Of a stretch of 64,000 nt of DNA, positions 41,876-51,040 are shown piece after piece. This stretch comes from Nitrospira sp. ND1 (GTDB taxonomy: Bacteria > Nitrospirota > Nitrospiria > Nitrospirales > Nitrospiraceae): the NCBI RefSeq assembly GCF_900170025.1, contig NZ_FWEX01000006.1, positions 3,029,839-3,093,838 on the forward strand, given 5' to 3'. Made by a program: the position numbers and the translations under genes. Position 1 is the stretch's first letter, and each line of letters opens with the position of its first letter. The notes under the pieces are model-generated. The model did no database searches and was not told where the DNA came from. It saw only the letters and a program-made list of their open reading frames with translations.

Positions 41876-41924
41876 CAGAGCGGCGAGGCAGCCGGCTTGA
41901 AGCCGGCTGGCTTCCGCCGCTCTG
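41876..41924. terminator. Large hairpin after the FKBP gene
   Basis: Outer stem CAGAGCGGCG / CGCCGCTCTG (10 of 10 pairs) encloses an inner stem AGCCGGC / GCCGGCT with a TTGA-type loop. There is no T-run, so it may stop transcription only with help, or may protect the mRNA 3' end. Confidence 0.55.
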
Positions 41925-42120
41925 TGCTGAATCGTCGTCACGAGTCCTCGAACCACATCGATCGTTCTGTCGCTCAGTAAGGGCGTGTCCCGGTTCTTGA
42001 CGCGTTCTCCGTCTCCGTGTAGGGTCCCAGCACGAGACGTTCCAGAATGGTGTGAGGGCTGACGCGCTATTGAGTAGGGGCAAGGAAAACCTTCCACGGC
42101 TTAGAGGAGATCCAGCGCAG

Positions 42121-43386
42121 ATGGGAACCATCAAGCAACGACCGGTGGTGGCAATTCTGGTGGGTGGCGGTCCGGCGCCCGGCATTAATAGTGTCATCGG
42201 GGCCGCCACGATTCGAAGCATTCTTGGTGGGTGCGACGTGATCGGCATTCAAGACGGTTTCAAATGGATCATGGATGGCCAGACCAGCAAGGTGAAGCGC
42301 CTGTCGATCGAGGACATTAGCCGGATTCACTTCAGCGGCGGCTCCTGCCTCGGCACGGCGCGCGCGAACCCCACCCAGAAAGTCGAGCATCTTGATGCCT
42401 GCCTGACGAGTCTGAACGCACTCGGCGTGACTCGATTGATCACGATCGGAGGGGACGATACCGCGTTCTCCGCGCTGAAGTTGGAGCAGCGGGCCGCCGG
42501 TCGCCTCCAGGTCGTGCATGTGCCGAAGACCATCGATAACGATCTGGACCTGCCCCACGGGATTCCGACATTCGGATTCCAGACGGCGCGCCACATCGGC
42601 GTGGAGCTCGTGAAGAGTTTGATGGTGGATGCGGAGACGACCTCACGCTGGTATTTCGTGGTGACGATGGGGCGTAAGGCCGGGCATCTGGCACTCGGGA
42701 TCGGGAAGGCGGCCGGTGCGACGTTGACGGTGATTCCTGAGGAGTTTCGACAGAAGCCTCTTCGTCTGAAAACGCTGGTCGATGTCCTGGCCGGCGCGTT
42801 CATCAAGCGGCTCAATGCCGGACGATCGGACGGCGTGGCGGTCCTGGCGGAAGGTCTCGTGGAAATCCTCGATCAGCAGGATCTCGACGGTCTGCAGGAT
42901 GTGGAGCGAGACCAGCACGGACATGTGCGGCTGGCGGAGATCAACTTCGGCTTCGTGCTCAAGCGGGCGGTCGAGAAGGAATTGCGTTCCTTCGGCATTA
43001 AGACCACCATCGTCGAGAAGAACATCGGGTACGAGCTTCGCTGTGCCGATCCCATTTCGTTCGATATGGAATATACCCGCGATCTCGGTTATTGCGCGGC
43101 CCAGTTTCTCCTGGAGGGCGGGAATGCCGCGATGGTGTCGATTCAAAACGGCCGGTTCATTCCCATTCCGTTCGGCGACATTCTGGACCCGGCGACCGGC
43201 CGTACCAGGGTGCGTATGGTGGATGTGGAGTCTGAGTCGTACGTCATTGCAAGGCGGTACATGATTCGATTGGCTCCGGATGATTTCAATCAGCCTCAGG
43301 CGCTGGTCCGCTTGGCCACCACGGCCGGTCTCGCCGCGGATGATTTCCGGAAACGGTTCGAATATCTGATGGGCAAGGATCTGTGA
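42121..43386 (+). CDS. pfp: Pyrophosphate-dependent 6-phosphofructokinase
   Basis: 421 residues. It phosphorylates fructose 6-phosphate (reversibly when PPi is the donor). GGDDT at 110-114, with Asp in the second position after GG, and PKTIDND with Lys at 136 are the residues that mark PPi rather than ATP use. The family entry motif is GGGPAPGINSVI. The ATG at 42121 is the likely start though the preceding ribosome site (GAGGAGATCCAGCGC) is spaced slightly wide. It is paired with an aldose epimerase downstream, consistent with sugar or storage-glucan metabolism. Confidence 0.88.
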   Translation: MGTIKQRPVVAILVGGGPAPGINSVIGAATIRSILGGCDVIGIQDGFKWIMDGQTSKVKRLSIEDISRIHFSGGSCLGTARANPTQKVEHLDACLTSLNALGVTRLITIGGDDTAFSALKLEQRAAGRLQVVHVPKTIDNDLDLPHGIPTFGFQTARHIGVELVKSLMVDAETTSRWYFVVTMGRKAGHLALGIGKAAGATLTVIPEEFRQKPLRLKTLVDVLAGAFIKRLNAGRSDGVAVLAEGLVEILDQQDLDGLQDVERDQHGHVRLAEINFGFVLKRAVEKELRSFGIKTTIVEKNIGYELRCADPISFDMEYTRDLGYCAAQFLLEGGNAAMVSIQNGRFIPIPFGDILDPATGRTRVRMVDVESESYVIARRYMIRLAPDDFNQPQALVRLATTAGLAADDFRKRFEYLMGKDL

Positions 43387-43437
43387 GAGAGGGGCGAGGG
43401 ATTGGACCTCGTCCCATCCGCTGTGACGTAGGGCGTC

Positions 43438-44391
43438 ATGACGAGTGAAGCGACACCGGATACAGAAATTGCTCTCGCATGTGGACAGCAGCGCGCGCTG
43501 CTCTCACCCTGGGGCGCGGCGCTACGCCGGTACTACCTGCTTGAAGAGAACGGGAGCGAAAGCGACATTGTCTGGGGCTATGCAGGCGGCGCGCACAAAA
43601 AGGGTGGGCAGGGAGATGTGCTCATTCCCTTTCCCGGACGTGTGTCGGAGGGGCGCTACTCCTTTGATGGGCAGCCGTTGCAGCTTGAACGGAACGACAA
43701 AGAAGGTCCGAACGCGATCCATGGATTTGTCCGGACCCTGCCGTGGACCACGCAGCAGGCCGATTCGGAGAGCGTCGCGTTTGAGGTCCAGCTGGAAGCT
43801 GCCAACTATGCCTCCAGAGGTTATCCCTTCTCGCTCGCCGTTCGTGTTGCGTATCGGTTGGACAGGCAGGGATTGACCTGCTCGTTCGCCGTTCACAATG
43901 TAGGGCGTGAGGCTGCGCCGGTCGGAGTCGGATTTCATCCCTATTTCACGGTCGGGACTGCGCTGGTGGATGAAGCGGAAGCCCGGATTCCCGCTTCCGG
44001 GTATCTTGAGTTCAATGACCGGCTTGCGCCGACCGGCAAGGTCCTCGATGCGCAGGATACCGAGTGGGATTTTCGCGAACGTCGCCGGATCGGCAACCTC
44101 CGTTTCAATCACTGCTATGTCGGGTTGGAGCGTGATGCGGAGGGAATGGCGACGGCCACACTGCAGCACCAGGGGAGTGGCCGCAGGATCGAGGTGGTGA
44201 TGGATCGTTCGTTTTCCGCGATCGTAGTCTACACCGGCGATGCGATTGTCGCCGCGCCGCGCCGCGCGCTGGCGATTGAGCCGATGACCTGCGCGACCGA
44301 TGCCTTCAATCATCCCGAGTGGGGGTTGAAGCGACTGCAGCCCGATGAAACCTTCACCGGACGGTATCGCGTCACTCATTGCCTTCTGTAA
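43438..44391 (+). CDS. Aldose 1-epimerase family protein
   Basis: 317 residues of the galactose-mutarotase beta-sandwich: GRVSEGRYSFDGQPLQL, NAIHGFVRTLPW (catalytic-type His), VGFHPYFTV and the C-terminal AIEPMTCATDAFN (Glu base). It interconverts alpha and beta anomers of hexoses or hexose phosphates. It starts 51 bases after the phosphofructokinase gene and is probably in the same operon. Confidence 0.88.
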   Translation: MTSEATPDTEIALACGQQRALLSPWGAALRRYYLLEENGSESDIVWGYAGGAHKKGGQGDVLIPFPGRVSEGRYSFDGQPLQLERNDKEGPNAIHGFVRTLPWTTQQADSESVAFEVQLEAANYASRGYPFSLAVRVAYRLDRQGLTCSFAVHNVGREAAPVGVGFHPYFTVGTALVDEAEARIPASGYLEFNDRLAPTGKVLDAQDTEWDFRERRRIGNLRFNHCYVGLERDAEGMATATLQHQGSGRRIEVVMDRSFSAIVVYTGDAIVAAPRRALAIEPMTCATDAFNHPEWGLKRLQPDETFTGRYRVTHCLL

Positions 44392-44473
44392 GGCTCCTTG
44401 CTCGGTGTGTGTCGTCCTCTCCTGTCACCCGCTCTACGCGATCAGCCATGTGCTCTTGTCCGCGCAGACTCCG

Positions 44474-46228
44474 TTACGACGGCTTCGTCGATTCAACGAT
44501 GCGGAATCGCACTTCATCCACCTGAGTGTAGGCCGAGGTTTGTTCCCCTGCGAATAACCCGCACCGGTAGAGTCCCGTCGTCCAGCCGGTGGATGGACGT
44601 GACAGGACAAAGTAACCGGATTGGTCGTTGGTGGACATGATGAGCTGATCCTGCGCCACCGCCGGCTGCGCGCCGGTCAGCTCCGTGCGTTCTTTGAAAC
44701 AGCGCGCTGCGAGCGGAACTTCATCGTACGACGCCGTCACCAATCCGAACACCAGGTAAATGTCCTGCTGGGTAGCGGGAAAGCTGATTCCAGGGTCCAG
44801 GGGAATGAAGTCATGGGCACCGGTGGGCGAATCGTCCCGCATGACTTTCTTCGCAGGGATGACGAATCGAAACCAGGCAAAATCGGCATCCCGTCCGACC
44901 AGGGAGGCCGCCGTATCCAGGGTGTTCTGTGGCTTCAAGTTCTCCATGGCCTTCGCGGCGAGCTCTGCTTCCGAGGGAACGACCGGCGCGGCCGGTGTGA
45001 CCGAGACGGCGTCCTCCATCTCGATTGCCTTGGCCAGTTCGGGGACATGCGGACGAATCTTGTCCAACCATCGCAGCAGTTTATTTTTATCCAGCACTCT
45101 GGTTCCGATCGGAAGTTCGACCTCCCTCGTCGACTGTTCAAATGCCACGGTCGTGTCGTAGAGGATCTTGAATTGAATGTACGCGTCCTCCCATTTTCCC
45201 AAATCCACCAGACATTGACCCAGGCGATAGACGGTGGCCGCATAGTCTTCATCGAGAGGATCGAGGCCCTCCATTTTCGGGATGATGCTGATCGCCTCTT
45301 TGCACCGGCCCAGGTTCATGAGAATCAGTCCGAGGTGCTGCTTGGCGAGGGGGTCCATCGGATTGAGGAGCAGGAGTTGCCGATACATCGGTTCGGCTTC
45401 CTGATAGCGCCCGGCCTCGAAGAGCGCGTAGGCATCGTGGCGAATCATCGACCAGTCTTTGAGTTGTTTCGGGTTCGCGTCCGGGCTCATCATGGGTGCA
45501 AAGCGGCGGCCTCGCTCTGTCGATCCGTAGAACACGGTCAGCAGATTCTTGGCGGACAGCTCCAGCGGGGAACCGGGCGAGACCTGTTGCAACACAGATT
45601 GCACCTCGCGATCTGCGCCTTCGTAATCCAAAATGTCGAATCGTGCGCGGGCCATCGCTAGTCGCCAGTTGAGCATGTCGGGTCCCAGCTCCACGGCCTG
45701 CTGATAGGACTTGAAGGATTCTTCCAGCCGGTCGAGTTTCCGGAGCTCACGGGCTAGTCGCAAATGGATCAGCGGGTTCTGGGGTTCGATGGCGGCAATA
45801 CGCTGCAATTCGATGACCGCTTCTTCCACCTGCCCGGAACGAACCAGCACGCTCCACTTAGCCCATCGCACGTCCAGTGCCGTGGGAATACTCGCCAGGA
45901 CGGTTTCATAGGACTGAAGGGCCGCTTCGGTGTGGCGTGAGGTGGCCAGCATGTCGCCACGGAGTTGGTGCAGCGCGAACGCCTGCGGGTTCTCATGAAT
46001 GCCTTGGTCCAGAATGCCGAGGGCCAGGTCTGTCGTACCCTGCTCCCACGCGGCTTTGGCGCGTTGGGCGACCTGGCTTTCCGAGGGGAGGCCCTGGTCG
46101 TTCGCCATGGCTCTGGGTGCGTCGGTCAGCGTGACGGGCAGGAGCAGGAGGAGGAATCCAATGATGTGATAGGTCAGCCGGATGAACGGCTGCGGCGCGC
46201 GAACGGGCGAACATGTATGGATCAGCAT
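44474..46228 (-). CDS. Exported TPR-repeat protein
   Basis: About 584 residues. Signal peptide (IIGFLLLLLPVTLTDAPRAMA). At least eight TPR units follow at about 45-370 (for example NPQAFALHQLRGDMLATSRHTEAAL, YQEAEPMYRQLLLLNPMDPLAKQHLGLILM). A C-terminal beta-rich domain (about 420-584) ends RFRIVESTKPS. It looks like a periplasmic scaffold. The start at 46228 is the better signal-peptide start; the frame is open to 46267 with an ATG there too. The partner is unknown. Confidence 0.68.
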   Translation of the reverse strand: MLIHTCSPVRAPQPFIRLTYHIIGFLLLLLPVTLTDAPRAMANDQGLPSESQVAQRAKAAWEQGTTDLALGILDQGIHENPQAFALHQLRGDMLATSRHTEAALQSYETVLASIPTALDVRWAKWSVLVRSGQVEEAVIELQRIAAIEPQNPLIHLRLARELRKLDRLEESFKSYQQAVELGPDMLNWRLAMARARFDILDYEGADREVQSVLQQVSPGSPLELSAKNLLTVFYGSTERGRRFAPMMSPDANPKQLKDWSMIRHDAYALFEAGRYQEAEPMYRQLLLLNPMDPLAKQHLGLILMNLGRCKEAISIIPKMEGLDPLDEDYAATVYRLGQCLVDLGKWEDAYIQFKILYDTTVAFEQSTREVELPIGTRVLDKNKLLRWLDKIRPHVPELAKAIEMEDAVSVTPAAPVVPSEAELAAKAMENLKPQNTLDTAASLVGRDADFAWFRFVIPAKKVMRDDSPTGAHDFIPLDPGISFPATQQDIYLVFGLVTASYDEVPLAARCFKERTELTGAQPAVAQDQLIMSTNDQSGYFVLSRPSTGWTTGLYRCGLFAGEQTSAYTQVDEVRFRIVESTKPS

Positions 46229-46536
46229 GAGATAGGTCTCTGGTTGAGGTGAACAAGTCCCTTCCATGGTCAGGCGCGCACGGGTACAGAATAATACCCC
46301 ACAGCAAGCCTGCTGTGTTCGATTAGAGACACCCTGAGGGAGAAGGATTCGTCGCCCTCAGCGGCCCCAGGCACAATGGATTATCTTACTGTACGATGGC
46401 CAGGCTCCGCGAGGTGCCCCGGATGGATCCGGCTGTGAGCGGGGCACGAGGCGCGTCCTGTCGGGAGAGTCCCGGTCAGCCGGTGAATAATGCGGTCACC
46501 GAAGCGGTTGTCTCAACGGAGCGGAATCGAATCCGC

Positions 46537-48099
46537 TTACCGCACGTTGACGAAACGTCCGTGAGCCATGGTTCGAAGCTGATCGATGTCTTCGTGGCGA
46601 GTGACCGAGAGCGGCACGGTGCCGGACAATTCTTGAATCAAGAGATCGGTCGTCAGCGGGGTCTTGTAATGTAAGGCCCGGTAGAGTGCGGTGACGACCG
46701 CCTGCTCGATTTCCGAGCCGCTGAACCCATCACTGGCGCTGACGATTTTCTCGAGGTCGAATCCCGCGCTGTCCTGTTTGCGGAGCGCCAGGTGGATCTT
46801 CCAGATGGCGGTCCGTTCGTGGTCGTCAGGCAAGTCCACGAAGAAGATTTCGTCGAACCGTCCTTTGCGCAGCAATTCAGGCGGGAGGGAGGCGAGGTTG
46901 TTTGCCGTGGCGACGACGAACACCTCCTGCTTCTTTTCCTGCAGCCAGGTGAGAAAGGCGCCGAAGAGCCGGCGGCTCAATCCGGCATCGGCATCTCCGC
47001 TTCCGCCGCCGGCCACCATCGCCTTCTCTATTTCATCGATCCAGAGCACGATCGGCGAGAGGGATTCGGCCATCTCGATCGCCTTCCGGAAATTCTTCTC
47101 CGATTCGCCGACGAATTTGTCGAAGAGCCGCCCGGCATCGAGTTTGAGCAACGGGAGTTGCCACTCGCGTGCAATGGCTTTTGCCGCGAGCGACTTGCCG
47201 CAGCCCGGGACACCCACCAGCATGATGCCGCGCGGCGGCGTCAGGTTGAGCGCCTTGGCTTCTGCCGTGAATCCCACCTTCGCCCGTTCCAGCCAGGATT
47301 TCAGATTCACGAATCCGCCCAATTCGAACCGGTTGTCTTCGAGGGGATAATATTCCAACAGCCCGCCGTCCTTGATCGCCTGGACCTTGCGTTTCAGGAT
47401 GGTCTGTACGTCGGCAGCAGACAGTCTGCCGTCCTCGACGAGGCATTGCGTAATGACCTGCCGGGCTTGATGCAACGTCAATCCCTGCAGGGCGCGGAGG
47501 ATGGCGTCGGATTCTTGTGTCGAGGGGGTTGCCTGGGTCGGTTTGGAGCCGGCGAGCGAGTGAAGCATGCTCTGCACCACGGTGGTGGAGCCGGGGCGGC
47601 GCGGCGACGTTCTCGTACCGAGTGACTGCAGCACACTTTGGAGCATGGATTGCAGTTCATTACGATTCGGCAGCTGCAGGTCGAGCCGGACCGCAATCTG
47701 TTCAATGTCGGACGGAAGGACGATGGGATGGCCGGTGAGCACACAGGTCGTACGAGAACGGCCGAAATGATGACTGACTTCCCGTAACTGGCGGGCCACA
47801 GCGGCGTCCTGCAGGTGTGGCGCAAGATCTTTGAGCCAGAACAGGGCCTCGACGGTCAGTCCATTGAGGTGTTGAAGGACAGCCAGAGGGGTGGCCGTCA
47901 TCTTGTTGATGCTCTGCCCCTCGTCCTGCCTGGTGAGGCCTCTGGTAATCGACCATTCGAACAGCGGCATGCGTTCCTGCGCCGCCACGGATTGAAGCAA
48001 CGCCAGCACTCGCTCTTCTTCGACCGTCTCGACGACGATCAGGGGGTGGCAGGAGCGAATCAGTGTGCGGAGATCATGCACGCTCGTCGAGAGTGACAT
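46537..48099 (-). CDS. Ycf46-like AAA+ ATPase
   Basis: 520 residues. The N-terminal domain (1-240) carries SCHPLIVVETVEEERVLALL as in Ycf46 proteins. The AAA+ module has Walker A (GVPGCGKS), Walker B (IVLWIDEIEK), sensor 1 (ATANN) and the Arg-finger region (LLRKGRFDEIFFVDLPD). Ycf46 is known from plastids and cyanobacteria, where it is linked to photosynthesis regulation and CO2 uptake. In chemolithoautotrophs the role is unclear. No protease domain, so it is not FtsH. Confidence 0.82.
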   Translation of the reverse strand: MSLSTSVHDLRTLIRSCHPLIVVETVEEERVLALLQSVAAQERMPLFEWSITRGLTRQDEGQSINKMTATPLAVLQHLNGLTVEALFWLKDLAPHLQDAAVARQLREVSHHFGRSRTTCVLTGHPIVLPSDIEQIAVRLDLQLPNRNELQSMLQSVLQSLGTRTSPRRPGSTTVVQSMLHSLAGSKPTQATPSTQESDAILRALQGLTLHQARQVITQCLVEDGRLSAADVQTILKRKVQAIKDGGLLEYYPLEDNRFELGGFVNLKSWLERAKVGFTAEAKALNLTPPRGIMLVGVPGCGKSLAAKAIAREWQLPLLKLDAGRLFDKFVGESEKNFRKAIEMAESLSPIVLWIDEIEKAMVAGGGSGDADAGLSRRLFGAFLTWLQEKKQEVFVVATANNLASLPPELLRKGRFDEIFFVDLPDDHERTAIWKIHLALRKQDSAGFDLEKIVSASDGFSGSEIEQAVVTALYRALHYKTPLTTDLLIQELSGTVPLSVTRHEDIDQLRTMAHGRFVNVR

Positions 48100-48167
48100 A
48101 GGAGTGAAATGCTAGCACGAGGGTTTCACCCCACCAAGCAAAGGGGCGATTGTGACCGGACGGGAAG

Positions 48168-48191
48168 ATGAGCGTAGGGACAGACGCTCAT
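48168..48191. terminator. Small hairpin in the gap before the RDD gene
   Basis: ATGAGCGT / ACGCTCAT (8 pairs) around an 8-base loop; no T-run. A structure of unproven role between divergent genes. Confidence 0.3.
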
Positions 48192-48259
48192 GGCCGATAG
48201 CTGATGATAAATAGTGGGAAGGACACTGGCGAGAGTTTGTTCATATTGTGCGGATCAAA

Positions 48260-48288
48260 TTGACAGGTGATTCCACTGAGGCAACAAT
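48260..48288 (+). promoter_or_regulatory. Candidate promoter of the RDD-family gene
   Basis: TTGACA (48260-48265), 17-base spacer, AACAAT (48283-48288), 36 bases before the ATG at 48325. Confidence 0.5.
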
Positions 48289-48324
48289 CACCTGAGCAGA
48301 AGAATTCTTTGGAAGGGAATTGGG

Positions 48325-49335
48325 ATGACATCTAATCCGGAAAATCCCTGCGACGACGAAGACAAGCCGGCGCCTCGGATCGCTACATTCTGGCGACGTA
48401 TTGGAGCTGCTGTGGTGGATGCATCCCTCCTTGGCGCGATCGGAGCGTGTCTAGGTTTTCTGTGGTTCGATCAGTTGGCCGCACTCGGACGAACGGGGCG
48501 ATTCATTGGTGGTGCCATTGCATTGGTGTATTTCGGCACGTTGAACAGCCGAATTGGACAGGGGCAGACTCTCGGCAAACGTCTCCTGAAGATTCGAGTC
48601 ACAGATGCCAAGGCCGCGCTGGTTAGCCTACCTCGCTCGGCTTTCCGTGCGACGATCTTATTGTTGCCAGTAGCGCTCAATGGAATGCCCGTGCCTGCGG
48701 GGGAACATGAGCAACTTTGGGGCATTGTTCTCAGTATCTTGATTTTTGGTGTCAGTGTGGCAACTGTGTATCTCTATTGTTGTAATCGACGGACAAGACA
48801 ATCCATTCACGATTTAGCGGGTGGAACATTTGTGAGGAATGCGGAGAGCACTTCAGAGATTCATGAGGAAATTTGGAAGCCCCATTTTGCAATCACTGGG
48901 GGGCTTTGTCTTGCAGTGCTTGGGGGAGTGTTGATGCCTCACACTTCTGAACAGCCTGAGTTCATGCAACAGCTGGTTGAGGCACGACGGCTTGTTCAGT
49001 CTGCAGTGCCGGGTGCCGAAGTCTCCATGCAGCGGGGCACAACCAAGGCCAGCACTGCAGCGACCGGGCAGACCTCTACCTCATGGATTCTTGTCGGCGT
49101 GTCTATGTGGGTAAAACCAGAAAATTTTGAGAGGGTGGCGGACCAAATTGCCATGGCGATGTTTGAGCCGCCGTCCGGCATTCGTGATGTTGGGCAGGTG
49201 TCGATAGTGGTTTCCTATGGCTACGACATCATGATCTCACATGTACGAACAACAAAAACGTTCGCGCATTCTCATCGGGAATGGTTGAAGCGACTCAAGA
49301 GAGTCGAGCCAATTAGTGCCGGGTCCCCAGGATAG
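48325..49335 (+). CDS. RDD-family membrane protein
   Basis: 336 residues. The RDD domain (about 14-175) has FWRRIGAAVVDASLLGAIGACLGF, the GQTLGKRLLKIRV loop and RQSIHDLAGGTFV. Four membrane helices follow the usual order, with a fifth at about 190-210. The last 110 residues are a soluble alpha/beta part with no recognised fold. Its GC content is lower than that of its neighbours. RDD proteins are often transport-related, but function here is unknown. The start has GGAAGGGAATTGGG in front. Confidence 0.75.
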   Translation: MTSNPENPCDDEDKPAPRIATFWRRIGAAVVDASLLGAIGACLGFLWFDQLAALGRTGRFIGGAIALVYFGTLNSRIGQGQTLGKRLLKIRVTDAKAALVSLPRSAFRATILLLPVALNGMPVPAGEHEQLWGIVLSILIFGVSVATVYLYCCNRRTRQSIHDLAGGTFVRNAESTSEIHEEIWKPHFAITGGLCLAVLGGVLMPHTSEQPEFMQQLVEARRLVQSAVPGAEVSMQRGTTKASTAATGQTSTSWILVGVSMWVKPENFERVADQIAMAMFEPPSGIRDVGQVSIVVSYGYDIMISHVRTTKTFAHSHREWLKRLKRVEPISAGSPG

Positions 49336-49454
49336 TCGCCGATGGCTAATAGCGATAGCGTCGAGTGGGATAGGAAGTTCGACGATCCGTGCTTCTTCCG
49401 AGCTACAAGCTATTTCCCATCGGTTCTTAACTCCGGCTACCAGCCCAACTAGGG

Positions 49455-49872
49455 TCAGGGTCTCCGTTTAAGTTGTTGAAGGAAGGCTGTGACGGAAAGG
49501 ATGTCGACCGATTCGACGTGATGAAGGCTGAGGAGATCGTCGTCGCCTCTCACGAGCCATCGGACGCCGGCGGCCACCGCGCAGGTAATGAACTTGGCAT
49601 CGTCCGGGTCGCGTAAGTCGGGAATGTTCGTTGGGACCGCAGTCACCGTTTCAATGAAGGGGATCAGCTCTTCTTCCAGTAGCCCTCGTATCTCGGTATT
49701 CGTCAGCTTGAATTTTGGATAGGCGAGGACGCGGATATAATTCGTCGAGGATAGGAGCGGATACGACCGGACGAAGCCGGCCGGATTGCCAGGCAGAAAT
49801 AAGTCGTGATGGTGACCCAGAGAATAGCAATGCCGAGACGACGACATTCGTGTCGAGAACGGCTCGAATCAC
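49455..49872 (-). pseudogene. PIN-domain toxin, disrupted by a one-base frameshift
   Basis: The GTG at 49872 starts IRAVLDTNVVVSALLF (PIN acidic motif 1). After PVVSAPILDEL the frame shifts near 49740, and the second half (IRVLAYPKFKLTNTEIRGLL, then RDPDDAKFITCAV and LVRGDDDLLSL) is in another frame. Removing one T in GAATTATATCC restores a normal protein of about 138 residues. The catalytic Asp residues are split between the two frames, so the RNase is probably dead unless this is a sequencing error. The start overlaps the antitoxin stop (GTGA). Confidence 0.75.
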
Positions 49873-50110
49873 CGGCGGCGACGTCCTCTCGCCCAGGCAA
49901 TGGCGCGATCCATGTCTTTCATCTCGATCCCGAGCTCTTTTATTTTCTGGCGAACCGCTGTGAGGCGCGAGCTTGGTTCTGCCATGGTCATCGGCTCAGT
50001 ATCAGGACTCCGCCCTTGGCCGTGACATCAAAATAGTCGGTTTCAGGAATATCTTGCAACGCTTTCTTGGGCAATGTCACCTGATTCTTCGATGTTTTCT
50101 TTGCCAACAT
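49869..50110 (-). pseudogene. AbrB/SpoVT-type antitoxin, also frameshifted
   Basis: From the ATG at 50110 the frame reads LAKKTSKNQVTLPKKALQDI, then YFDVTAKGGVLILS, a typical short AbrB-fold antitoxin. It then stops at 49988. The expected toxin-binding helix (LTAVRQKIKELGIEMKDMDR, then AIAWARGRR) lies in another frame that runs to 49869. Adding one C in AGCCGATG joins them into a normal antitoxin of about 80 residues. The partner toxin carries its own shift. Confidence 0.7.
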
Positions 50111-50129
50111 GGGGGACCCTCACTACAAA

Positions 50130-50144
50130 GTAAGGATATCTTAC
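50130..50144. promoter_or_regulatory. Palindromic operator of the AbrB/PIN module
   Basis: GTAAG-GATAT-CTTAC lies 20 bases upstream of the antitoxin ATG and is the likely autorepressor site. Two CCAGGATG words follow just upstream on the minus strand. Confidence 0.45.
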
Positions 50145-50179
50145 ATCCTGGCATCCTGGCAAGGCGGCTCTTTTTCCGC

Positions 50180-51040
50180 CTAGGCGTCGTTCTCCGTGAG
50201 GCAGCGACCGAGGCCCTGCTGTTCGGCGAGATGGTAGGCATAGTGCAGGGCCGCCAGGTTCGCAACCCGTTCTTCAGCCTCTTCGCGACTGTCTGAATAG
50301 ATGATCTGCAGTCCGAATCTGGCCGTCAGGGCATCCAGAAAATCCACCATGCCGTTTCGGTGGTATTGGCCGAGCCGCCCTCCGCCGCTGTTGTATTGAA
50401 TAGCGCCTTCGATCACTAGAAAGCGATGCGGGTATGCGAGAAGCGGTTCGAGCTCACGGAGAAAGCGCGGACGATTGTCGGACGGGTTGGAGAAGATGGT
50501 GTTGAACTCCTCTACGCGACGGCGTTCCACGCAAAAAATGGCCGGGGCTTCTGCAATCGCATAGTCACCGGCCGGCAGTGTCTGTGTGATCGTTCCGGCG
50601 ATGCGCACGAGTCCCTTGAATTCGTACGGCAGATGTTCGCGGCTGTCGACCAGCATATGGATGGCCGGCACCATGATTTTGGGATGACTGAACCGGGTGA
50701 CGTTCAGCATCGTTTGGGGCCCGCGCAGTTCCTGGCGCGGTCGTGGAGCGGCTTGCGGACGGGGCGTCGGCGAGGGGCGTGGAGGCGGTGTCGGTGATGA
50801 GGGATGTTGTCTGCCGGCGTCGTACCGGGCGCGGGCTGCGGGGTCGCTGAGGGTCTGATAGGCCTGGTTGATCAGCTGCGTGCGGGCCTCGGCTTTCCGG
50901 TGTAGGGTCGGCGAATGCACAAAGCGATCGGGATGCCAGACCTGCATGTGTTCATGCCAGGCTCGCTTGATCTCCGCGTCTGACGCGCCGGGAGAGAGTT
51001 CCAGGATGGCGTAGTAGTTCGTGGTCCGTTCGTCCCGCAT
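50180..51040 (-). CDS. DnaJ-ERCC4 fusion: J-domain plus XPF-type nuclease domain
   Basis: 286 residues. The J domain (about 8-78) has HPD at 36-38 (VWHPDRF) and starts YYAILELSPGASDAEIKRAW. A Pro/Arg linker (80-108) follows. An ERCC4-type nuclease domain (about 125-280) has VDSRE (131-135), GDY (158-160) and VERRRVEE (171-178), in place of the canonical ERKxxxD (last Asp is Glu). The J domain should recruit DnaK and the ERCC4 part should cut branched DNA. The ATG at 51040 is chosen; upstream in-frame codons are not J-like. The biological role is unknown. Confidence 0.8.
   Translation of the reverse strand: MRDERTTNYYAILELSPGASDAEIKRAWHEHMQVWHPDRFVHSPTLHRKAEARTQLINQAYQTLSDPAARARYDAGRQHPSSPTPPPRPSPTPRPQAAPRPRQELRGPQTMLNVTRFSHPKIMVPAIHMLVDSREHLPYEFKGLVRIAGTITQTLPAGDYAIAEAPAIFCVERRRVEEFNTIFSNPSDNRPRFLRELEPLLAYPHRFLVIEGAIQYNSGGGRLGQYHRNGMVDFLDALTARFGLQIIYSDSREEAEERVANLAALHYAYHLAEQQGLGRCLTENDA

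Noticed and set aside
46298-46320. ACAGCA..TGCTGT hairpin between the TPR and AAA genes
   Set aside because: Only six pairs and no T-run, too weak to call a terminator.
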